This document shows, one piece after another, positions 1 through 5,223 of a stretch of 10,850 nucleotides of DNA. Both the position numbers and the translations under genes were made by a program. This stretch comes from CAYTLW01 sp964438735 (GTDB taxonomy: Bacteria > Myxococcota_A > UBA9042). Position 1 is the first letter of the stretch. Every line of letters begins with the position of its first letter. Below the pieces are notes generated by a model. That model saw only the letters and a program-made list of their open reading frames with translations, ran no database searches and had not been told where the DNA came from. The DNA lies in the NCBI GenBank assembly GCA_964438735.1, contig CAYTLW010000190.1:1-10850 (forward strand). The letters run 5' to 3'.

Positions 1-609
1 GGGGCGGTGGGGGTGGCCTGCGACGGGGGGGGGGGCGCGCGGCAGAGCGGCCGGGGTGTTGACATTGTCCTGGTGGTCGTCGTGGCCGACGGCCGCGATC
101 ACGGCCGTGTCCAGCGTCGCCAGGAATCGGTGGACCCGGCGGCCGCCGTCGTCCAGAAACGCCTGCAAGCGGGGCAGGACCGCGCTGTGCAGGGCCAGCG
201 GCATGGTCGCCCTCCGGCCATCTGAGCGCGCCGCGACGACCGCTTCCGCCGGTTCCGCCAGCAGGGCAGCCAGCAGGTCGGCGTTGACGAAGGGCATGTC
301 GCAGGGGCAGATGACGTAGCGCTCACCGCGTCCGCTACATAGCAGCGCTTCGAGCCCTGCCAGGGGGCCTGCGTCATGGCGCAGATCTGCCAGCCTGGTC
401 AGTTCGCGACGGTGGTCGAGCCCGGTGCCGTGGCCGAGCACGACGACTTGCTCGCAGACCGCCTCGAGCGCTGCCAGGGCGCCGTCGGCCAGGCGCTGGT
501 CGTCCAGCCAGGCCGCGCCGGCTTTGTGTTCGCCCATCCTGCGACTGGCGCCCCCGGCCAGCAGACCGCCGACCACCGGTGCGCGCGCGTTGTGGGCGTG
601 GCTGGACAT
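1..609 (-). CDS. mobA: Molybdenum cofactor guanylyltransferase (MobA), 3' end beyond window
   Basis: MobA transfers GMP from GTP to molybdopterin in the cytoplasm, giving the dinucleotide cofactor of many molybdoenzymes. Reading from the ATG at 609, the frame stays open to the window edge (about 203 codons, no stop seen). The N-terminal nucleotide-binding signature LLAGGASRRMGEHKA lies at residues 16-30. DAGPLAGLEALL at 79-90 matches the conserved GPLaGi segment. The metal-binding aspartate is in CDMPFV at 103-108. DNVNTP at 181-186 matches the family's late NiNTP motif, so the catalytic domain is essentially complete. After it comes a Pro/Ala-rich tail encoded through an 11-G homopolymer; this is either a linker to a further domain or a frameshift. 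The start codon shares its A with the psuG stop (TGATG), so translation is probably coupled. Other NTP transferases of the same fold (MocA, CofC) are less likely given the RMGxxK form. Confidence 0.87.
   Translation of the reverse strand, partial: MSSHAHNARAPVVGGLLAGGASRRMGEHKAGAAWLDDQRLADGALAALEAVCEQVVVLGHGTGLDHRRELTRLADLRHDAGPLAGLEALLCSGRGERYVICPCDMPFVNADLLAALLAEPAEAVVAARSDGRRATMPLALHSAVLPRLQAFLDDGGRRVHRFLATLDTAVIAAVGHDDHQDNVNTPAALPRAPPPVAGHPHRP
25..35. repeat. 11-base G homopolymer inside mobA
   Basis: A run of eleven G on the plus strand (C on the coding strand) falls just after the conserved MobA core and encodes prolines in the tail. Such tracts are prone to slippage and to sequencing or assembly length errors. 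The reading frame downstream of it (positions 1-24) is therefore uncertain; none of the three frames has a stop in that short stretch. Confidence 0.9.
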
Positions 610-1556
610 CAAGCGGCCTCCGGCGTGGGCCGCGCGAGCGAAATCGCCAGCTCTGCGGCCAGGTGGGCGTTGGCCCGGGCGAGGGCCCGGTTGGTCCGCA
701 GCGTGCGCCCGTTGGACAGGCGGTGCAAGTCGGCCAGGATCCGGGGGGTCAGCGCCGCGCCGTCGACACCTGCCCCAGCCGCGTCGGCCAGACTGGCGTC
801 GATCCACGCTTCCACCTGGGCGTGATCCAGGGCCACGTCTTTCGGCGGCGGCTGGCAGAGCAATATGCCCCCGGGCAGGCCCAGGTCCCGGTGCATTCGC
901 CAGGCCAGCGACAGGGTATCGACGTCGTCGACCCGATGGGGCACGGCCAGGCCGGAATCGGCGCTGTAGAACGCCGGCAAACGATCGGTGCGCCAGCCAA
1001 AAACCGGCACGCCGCGGGTCTCCAGCGCTTCCAGCGTGTTGCCGAGGTCCAGCAGCGACTTGGCGCCGGCGCAGACCGTGATGGCCGGATAGCGCGCCAG
1101 GGCGTCCAGGTCGGCGGACACGTCCATGCGCTGTTTCCTGGTGGGATGCGTGCCAGACAGATGCGCCGCTCCACGATGCACCCCGCCGATGCCGCCCGTG
1201 GCGAACACCTCGATACCCACCCGCGCCGCCGCAGCCAGGGTGCCGGCGACGGTGGTCGCGCCCCAATCGCCGCGGGCACAGACGGCGGGCAGGTCGCGCG
1301 CCGAGCACTTCGCCACGCCCTCGCGTCCGGCCAGCTCGACCAGCTGGGCGTCACTCAGACCGATGTGCAGTCGACCGGCCAGCACCGCCACGGCCGCCGG
1401 CACGGCACCAGCGGACCGAACGGTCGCTTCGAGTTCGCGCCCCACCGCCAGGCCCTCCGGATGGGGAAAGCCGTGGCAGATCAGCGTCGATTCCAGGGCC
1501 ACAACCGGCCCACCCCGGGCCAACGCGCGCTCAACTTCGGGCAGAATGACCAACAT
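609..1556 (-). CDS. psuG: Pseudouridine-5'-phosphate glycosidase (PsuG)
   Basis: PsuG reversibly cleaves the C-C glycosidic bond of pseudouridine 5'-phosphate to uracil and ribose 5-phosphate, usually after PsuK-type phosphorylation. The 315-residue protein follows the family from end to end. Visible blocks are ALESTLICHG (20-29), KCSARDLP (83-90), GATTVAGT (99-106), FATGGIGGVHRG (118-129), DVSADL (145-150), CAGAKSLLD (162-170) and the late ARANAHLAAE (293-302). The expected catalytic positions are present: E22, K83, D145, the Schiff-base lysine K166, and N296. One oddity is about nine extra residues between HRGA and DVSADL (around 131-143, basic: HPTRKQR), where the family normally has a very short link. 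The start at 1556 is chosen over the longer open frame (to 1688) because homology begins there and GAGGAA (1559-1564) sits just upstream; the extension would run through intergenic hairpins. No psuK is seen here. Confidence 0.95.
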   Translation of the reverse strand: MLVILPEVERALARGGPVVALESTLICHGFPHPEGLAVGRELEATVRSAGAVPAAVAVLAGRLHIGLSDAQLVELAGREGVAKCSARDLPAVCARGDWGATTVAGTLAAAARVGIEVFATGGIGGVHRGAAHLSGTHPTRKQRMDVSADLDALARYPAITVCAGAKSLLDLGNTLEALETRGVPVFGWRTDRLPAFYSADSGLAVPHRVDDVDTLSLAWRMHRDLGLPGGILLCQPPPKDVALDHAQVEAWIDASLADAAGAGVDGAALTPRILADLHRLSNGRTLRTNRALARANAHLAAELAISLARPTPEAA

Positions 1557-1566
1557 GCTTCCTCGA

Positions 1567-1586
1567 CGGCCGGCGATGGCCGGCCG
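1567..1586 (-). promoter_or_regulatory. GC-rich hairpin next to the psuG ribosome binding site
   Basis: A perfect 8-base inverted repeat (CGGCCGGC, loop GATG, GCCGGCCG) ends two bases upstream of the GAGGAA Shine-Dalgarno of psuG. If transcribed as the psuG leader it would form a very stable stem beside the ribosome binding site and could dampen translation. A regulatory role is inference; GC-rich palindromes also arise by chance in this base composition. Confidence 0.4.
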
Positions 1587-1619
1587 GCCGCCGCCAACGG
1601 CGACCAAGCTATGGGGTGA

Positions 1620-1645
1620 GGCCCGAAAACGACGTTTTTCCGGCC
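1620..1645. repeat. Imperfect 26-base inverted repeat (A/T core, GGCC ends)
   Basis: GGCC at 1620-1623 pairs with GGCC at 1642-1645, and GAAAA (1625-1629) pairs with TTTTC (1636-1640). There is one C-C mismatch between the two blocks and a short CGACG centre. It directly abuts the perfect palindrome starting at 1645, so two hairpins stand side by side between the divergent psuG and cbiX genes. It could be an operator, part of a dispersed palindromic element, or an mRNA leader structure; the sequence alone does not decide. Confidence 0.5.
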
Positions 1646-1670
1646 AAGGGGGCTTCCAGAAGCCCCCTTG
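1645..1670. repeat. Perfect 11-bp stem inverted repeat between divergent genes
   Basis: CAAGGGGGCTT (1645-1655) and its exact reverse complement (1660-1670) are separated by a 4-base loop (CCAG). On the plus strand it is followed by TTTCC, which is a poor U-tract. Because psuG reads leftward and cbiX rightward, it lies upstream of both genes and cannot be the end-of-gene terminator of either. A dimeric-regulator operator, an attenuator in a long leader, or a repeated palindromic element are the options. Confidence 0.6.
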
Positions 1671-1693
1671 TTTCCAGCGAGGGTACACGGTCG

Positions 1694-1722
1694 TTGACAG
1701 CCGGCAAGCCGCCCGCTTTGCT
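1694..1722 (+). promoter_or_regulatory. Weak candidate sigma-70 promoter for cbiX
   Basis: A perfect TTGACA at 1694-1699 is followed after 17 bases by TTTGCT (1717-1722), which matches only three of six positions of the -10 consensus. It would place a transcription start about 60-65 bases before the cbiX ATG, downstream of the large palindrome. The -35 match is good and the -10 is poor, so this is tentative. Confidence 0.22.
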
Positions 1723-1744
1723 GGTCATCGGCCCTTCCATCGAT

Positions 1745-1776
1745 CGGCCGCTCCACCCAACGGCCGCTCAACCCAA
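1745..1776. repeat. Tandem 16-base duplication upstream of cbiX
   Basis: Two adjacent 16-base units, CGGCCGCTCCACCCAA (1745-1760) and CGGCCGCTCAACCCAA (1761-1776), differ by one base. They end 17 bases before the cbiX start codon, so they would lie in the leader or at the promoter. They could be direct-repeat protein-binding sites or a simple slippage duplication. Confidence 0.65.
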
Positions 1777-1793
1777 AGGGCCATGGCAGCGCG

Positions 1794-2162
1794 ATGACAC
1801 GCCTCGTTCTCTTCGCCCATGGCAGCCCCAAACCCGCCTGGCGGCTGCCCTTCGACCGACTCTGCGCCGTGCTGCAGGAGCGCGCCGGCGCCGACCATGT
1901 CCGCCTGGCCTTCCTGTCCTCGTGCGCCCCCGACCTGGTCGCGGTGGCCGACGAGGCGGTGGCCGATGGCGTCGACGAGCTGCGCATCCTGCCGCTCTTC
2001 ATGTCCGGTGGCGGCCACGTGCTGGCCGACCTGCCGGCGCTTTGCGAAACCATCGCCACCCGCTGGCCCGATCTGAAGATCACCACCCTGCCCTCGGTCG
2101 GTGAGCATCCGCGGGTGGTCGCCGCCATGGCCGACATCGCCGCCGAGTGCGCCGATCCATGA
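1794..2162 (+). CDS. cbiX: Small CbiX/SirB-type sirohydrochlorin chelatase
   Basis: Proteins of this family insert Co2+ (cobalamin path) or Fe2+ (siroheme path) into sirohydrochlorin in the cytoplasm. At 122 residues this is the short, single-domain form (CbiX-S), which works as a dimer. The two metal-binding histidines are in expected places: H9 in LFAHGSP near the N-terminus and H75 in PLFMSGGGHVLADLP (67-81). SVGEHP at 101-106 matches the conserved late motif. No other tetrapyrrole gene is visible, so cobalt versus iron use cannot be decided. The Shine-Dalgarno is weak; the ATG at 1794 is chosen because the family begins directly with the beta-strand leading to AHG. The stop overlaps the next start by 4 bases (ATGA), so it is coupled to the CULT-domain gene. 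Confidence 0.88.
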   Translation: MTRLVLFAHGSPKPAWRLPFDRLCAVLQERAGADHVRLAFLSSCAPDLVAVADEAVADGVDELRILPLFMSGGGHVLADLPALCETIATRWPDLKITTLPSVGEHPRVVAAMADIAAECADP

Positions 2163-2581
2163 CCCTCGTCGCGACCACCTGGCTGCGCGGCGACGCGCCG
2201 CAACGCGAGCCGGACACACCACCGGAACCCGACGACGAGAGCACGACCGAAGAAGAAGAAACCCTGCTGGCCTGCAGCGCCTGCTCTACCGTCATCGCCC
2301 GGCCGCAGGACGCCATCGCCATGGGCCCGGACGGCACCATCGGCGTCTTCGCCAACCCCGCCGGTCTCGCATTCGAGATCCAGACCTTCGCCACAGCCAC
2401 CCACCTGCTGGTCGCCAGCGAGCCCACCGTTCAATGGTCCTGGTACCGCGGCCACGCCTGGTCGGTCGTCGTCTGCGACGGCTGCCACAGCCACCTGGGC
2501 TGGCGCTTCACAGCGGTCGACGGCGACGCCAGCCCGGCGCTCTTCTTCGGCCTCCTGCGAGCCAGACTGGTGCGCATCTGA
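2159..2581 (+). CDS. Stand-alone bacterial CULT-domain protein (cereblon-like cyclic-imide binder)
   Basis: This 140-residue protein is a CULT domain, the fold that binds thalidomide in human cereblon. Zinc cysteines are C39/C42 and C106/C109. The aromatic cage tryptophans are W95, W101 and W115, with gaps of 6 and 14 that equal those in cereblon (W380/W386/W400) and in the Magnetospirillum protein MsCI4. F117 corresponds to cereblon F402, and N66 in FANPAG to cereblon N351. The segments SWYRGHAW (94-101), HLGWRF (112-117) and FFGLLRARL (129-137) match the core. Before the domain lies an acidic, Pro-rich tail (about 13-36), likely disordered. There is no signal peptide, so it is cytoplasmic. 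The start at 2159 gives an ATGA overlap with cbiX; a GTG at 2147 in frame is possible. Bacterial CULT proteins bind uridine and related cyclic imides in vitro, but their cellular role is not established. Confidence 0.9.
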   Translation: MTLVATTWLRGDAPQREPDTPPEPDDESTTEEEETLLACSACSTVIARPQDAIAMGPDGTIGVFANPAGLAFEIQTFATATHLLVASEPTVQWSWYRGHAWSVVVCDGCHSHLGWRFTAVDGDASPALFFGLLRARLVRI

Positions 2582-2618
2582 CGCCGCCGCGAGTGCCCCC
2601 CAAAGCGCCTGTCCAGCG

Positions 2619-2642
2619 CAAAACTCTTCAAGAGGACTTTTG
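2619..2642. terminator. Imperfect hairpin after the cbiX-CULT pair, possible terminator
   Basis: CAAAA (2619-2623) and TTTTG (2638-2642) flank a small CTCT/AGAG stem (2624-2627, 2631-2634), with a 3-base bulge GAC on the right. The run TTTTGTT ends the structure. It lies 38 bases after the CULT stop and 83 before the next start, a sensible place for termination, but the stem is short and not GC-rich. Confidence is low. Confidence 0.25.
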
Positions 2643-2724
2643 TTGGCTTGCTACGCCCGGCAAGATGTCGATAGCCCCGCGAATGTCGCTCGCATCGTCG
2701 CGACCTGGGGCCAGGAGTCCTGCC

Positions 2725-4728
2725 ATGTTCGCCACAACGACCGCCAAAGCCACATCGACCGCCAAAGCCACATCGACCCGCCGAGCTATGTTCACCGCCT
2801 TCGCTGCCGCCGCTGTGGCCATCTTCGTCATGCCACCGGCAGCCGAAGCCGCCGTGCCCACCACCGTGATGGTGGACGGCGTGCTCTTCAGCGCAGGTGG
2901 CGGACCCGCCGCCGACGGCGTGTACGACCTGACGTTCGGCCTCTACGAAAAGAAGGTGGGCGCCGCACCGCTGTGGGCCGAAGGGCCGCTCAAGGTCACT
3001 GTGACCAACGGCCGCTTCCGCCAGGTATTGGGCGCCAGCAAGCCCTTGACCAACCAGGTTCTGTTGAAGCTGGACCCGGGCTACCTCGGCGTGATCGTCT
3101 CGCCGAACATCATCCTGCCCCTGGTGCCGCTGCACTCGGTCGTCTATGCCTTGCGCGCCAAGCACGCCGCAGGCTTGGATTGCACCGGTTGCGTGGCCGC
3201 CAGCCACATCAAGGCGGGCACCATCAGCGCCGACAAGATCGGCTTCACGTACGCGGGCGCCAAGACCAAGGGCGGCCCGGCTGACAAGGCCCTCGACCTG
3301 GCATGCACGGGCTGCGTCAGCGTGTCCGAGATCAGCTGGGATGGCGACGTGGACCTGGGCGGCAATGGCCTCAAGGCCAAGAAGATCGCCACCGAGGCCC
3401 TGACCGCCAAGACGGTCGCCGCCACCACTGTCAGCGCCACCTCTTTCGTCGGTGATGGCTCCAAGCTCACCGGCATCAAGGTGCCCGCCGGCACGTGCAC
3501 CGCCAAGGGCACCGTGGTCAAGGGCATCGCGCCAGACGGCAAGCTGATCTGCGTGCCCGCGCTCGACCCCAGCGCCCTGCCCCCCGACGCCCTGGACGAG
3601 GTGTCCAACAACCTGCTCACCAACCAGTTCGTCGACGTGGCCAAGCTGGCCAAGCCTATGGCTATTAAAGACAACGATCCCACTGGTGTCGGCGCCGAAA
3701 TCAATGTGCCGGATTACGGAATCGCGCAGAAGATCTCGTTCCACGTGGAGATCGACAACAGCGACATCAGCAAGTTGGAGGTCATCCTGTACGATCCCGA
3801 CAACAAGAAATACCCGCTCTACAAGGGCAGCAAGACCGGCAAACTGCTCAAAGGGACCTGGCCGGTGCCCGACAAGACCCTCAGCGGTGACCTGACAACC
3901 TGGTATGGCAAGAATCCCAAGGGCAAGTGGCGCCTGCGCATCATCGACACCGGCTTCAAGAACAATGGCGTCGATGGCCAGTTGAAGGTCTGGACCATCA
4001 GCATTCAGACCCTGTCCAACAAGAAGGTCGCCGCCGACGGCCTGCTGCAGACCCGCGCTGGATTGCAGCTGCAGAACGCGACCAAGCACCCGGTCACCTG
4101 CGGCCCCGATACGTCAGGATATGTCTACTTCAACACTTCGGTGAAGGTGATGTATGTCTGCAATGGCAAGGACTTCTTCCCCATCAAGTTGAGCCTGCCC
4201 GGCACCCAGGAGAACCCGGCGGTGACCTGCAAGGAGGTGGCCACCCTGGTGGTCGGCGCCAAGTCGGGCGCCTACTGGATCGATCCGGACGGCCAGGGTG
4301 GGTTGTCGCCGTTCTCGGTCTATTGCGACATGGCCACCAGCGGTGGCGGCTGGACGCGCGTAGAGGAGACGACCAACTTCCCCTACCAGAAGTACTCCGA
4401 GAGCGACTCCACCAAGCCCTACAAGTACAAGCTGAACAAAGCCCAGATCGACGCCATCAAGTCCAAGTCCACCGAGGGCCGGCAGGCCTGGTCCTGCCAT
4501 ACGGTCGGGGTGCACCGGGCCAGCTACCAGGACAACTGGGTGGTCTTCTGGGACGGCAGCAAGGGCCAGTTCGCGCAGTGCCAGGATCCTGGCAACAGCA
4601 AGGAGTTGAAAGCGTCCGGCACCTGGACCACCCTCAAGCAGCTGCCCATGGCGTCCTGGCATCCCCAGGACTGCGGCGACTCCAGCGAGAAGTGCCAGCA
4701 CCAGGCGGACCATGCATGGTTCAGGTAG
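2725..4728 (+). CDS. Exported mosaic protein with proprotein-convertase P domain and fibrinogen-like C-terminus
   Basis: A 667-residue secreted or surface protein of unknown function. A Sec signal peptide with an unusually long n-region ends near PAAEA (38-42). Residues 43-145 form a beta-rich domain ending in the SVVYALRAKHAAGL block that recurs in tail-fibre-like bacterial surface proteins. Two DCTGCV/ACTGCV units follow (152-157, 193-198), then FVGDGSKLTGI (241-251), a motif common before trimeric fibre domains. Residues about 312-430 match a P/homo-B domain (VEIDNSDISKLEVILYDP, then GKWRLRIIDTG). From about 500, SGAYWIDPDGQGG, FSVYCDM and GGGWTRVE resemble the N-terminal part of a fibrinogen-like or intelectin domain, ending in a Cys-rich CGDSSEKCQH. 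No protease or S74 chaperone domain is present. The start at 2725 has AGGAG 7 bases upstream; the frame is open back to 2101, but that part overlaps cbiX and the CULT gene. Confidence 0.85.
   Translation: MFATTTAKATSTAKATSTRRAMFTAFAAAAVAIFVMPPAAEAAVPTTVMVDGVLFSAGGGPAADGVYDLTFGLYEKKVGAAPLWAEGPLKVTVTNGRFRQVLGASKPLTNQVLLKLDPGYLGVIVSPNIILPLVPLHSVVYALRAKHAAGLDCTGCVAASHIKAGTISADKIGFTYAGAKTKGGPADKALDLACTGCVSVSEISWDGDVDLGGNGLKAKKIATEALTAKTVAATTVSATSFVGDGSKLTGIKVPAGTCTAKGTVVKGIAPDGKLICVPALDPSALPPDALDEVSNNLLTNQFVDVAKLAKPMAIKDNDPTGVGAEINVPDYGIAQKISFHVEIDNSDISKLEVILYDPDNKKYPLYKGSKTGKLLKGTWPVPDKTLSGDLTTWYGKNPKGKWRLRIIDTGFKNNGVDGQLKVWTISIQTLSNKKVAADGLLQTRAGLQLQNATKHPVTCGPDTSGYVYFNTSVKVMYVCNGKDFFPIKLSLPGTQENPAVTCKEVATLVVGAKSGAYWIDPDGQGGLSPFSVYCDMATSGGGWTRVEETTNFPYQKYSESDSTKPYKYKLNKAQIDAIKSKSTEGRQAWSCHTVGVHRASYQDNWVVFWDGSKGQFAQCQDPGNSKELKASGTWTTLKQLPMASWHPQDCGDSSEKCQHQADHAWFR
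2739..2774 (+). repeat. Tandem 18-base repeat in the signal-peptide n-region
   Basis: Two exact consecutive copies of an 18-base unit (2739-2756 and 2757-2774) encode the repeated residues TAKATS before the TRR of the signal peptide. They lengthen the n-region by six residues without shifting frame. A third, partial match begins at 2775. Replication slippage is the simplest origin. Confidence 0.9.
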
Positions 4729-4748
4729 ATGGTTGACGGAGGGAGTGA

Positions 4749-5195
4749 ATGACGACGTTGAGGGAAGTGCTCGAAGCCGACGGCAAGCGGCCGACCTTGA
4801 TCCGCGCTTGCTGCGACCTGATCGATGACGAGGTGGCGCGCAAGCGGGGGCTGAAGGGGCTGGCCGTCAAGGGCGCGTTCAAGGCCATCAAGGCCATCAA
4901 GCCGGGCTTTATTCCGGACGTGGTCGACAATCTCTGGGACGAGTTCGTGGCCAAACTCGAGCCCTACTTCGAGTCCTGGAAGCAGGCCGAAGACGGCGAC
5001 TTTGGCGCCTGGATGCTGGCCCGCGACCGCCAGGTGGCCGACAGCCTGCTGGAGGTGACCGACGCGCGCGCGCGCACCACCAAGATGGCCACGGTCAAGA
5101 AGCTCTATACGAAACTGCGGCCCACCGCCGAGGGCCACGTGCGCGACGCCCTGCCCGGCATGGCCCGCATCATGAACACGCACGTCACCCTGTAG
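4749..5195 (+). CDS. Small DUF6918-like cytoplasmic protein of unknown function
   Basis: A 148-residue protein with no signal peptide or membrane segment, predicted largely alpha-helical. The stretch KRGLKGLAVKGAFKAIKAIK (37-56) and then PDVVDNLWDEFVAKLEPYFESW (60-81) resemble DUF6918 proteins, which share a pattern of a GLxGxAVK segment, repeated KAIK/AVK helices and a PDxxDxLxxxFxxxLEPYW segment. This assignment is from memory of the family pattern and is moderate. The start is well supported by GGAGGGAG at 4738-4745. It begins 20 bases after the mosaic protein's stop, so the two may share a transcript. Its stop faces the convergent kinase-like gene 28 bases away. No function is proposed. 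Confidence 0.8.
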   Translation: MTTLREVLEADGKRPTLIRACCDLIDDEVARKRGLKGLAVKGAFKAIKAIKPGFIPDVVDNLWDEFVAKLEPYFESWKQAEDGDFGAWMLARDRQVADSLLEVTDARARTTKMATVKKLYTKLRPTAEGHVRDALPGMARIMNTHVTL

Positions 5196-5223
5196 AGGCA
5201 ACGGCTCGAGCGGGGCTGTGTGG

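Noticed and set aside
1557..1688. A 44-codon N-terminal extension of PsuG
   Set aside because: The extension runs through the intergenic palindromes and has no family similarity. The ATG at 1556 has a Shine-Dalgarno and begins the conserved region.
2647..2664. CTTGC/GCAAG inverted repeat upstream of the mosaic protein gene, considered as a riboswitch stem
   Set aside because: It is only five base pairs with an 8-base loop, and no known riboswitch core is recognisable around it.
2101..2724. A 208-codon extension of the mosaic protein frame at its 5' side
   Set aside because: It overlaps cbiX and the CULT gene in another frame and is Arg-rich nonsense. AGGAG at 2713-2717 and the signal peptide place the start at 2725. 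An intermediate ATG at 2665 lacks such support.
2431..4089. A 552-codon open frame antisense to the mosaic protein gene
   Set aside because: Same cause: it mirrors the codon pattern of the real plus-strand gene, shows no family match and overlaps the CULT gene.
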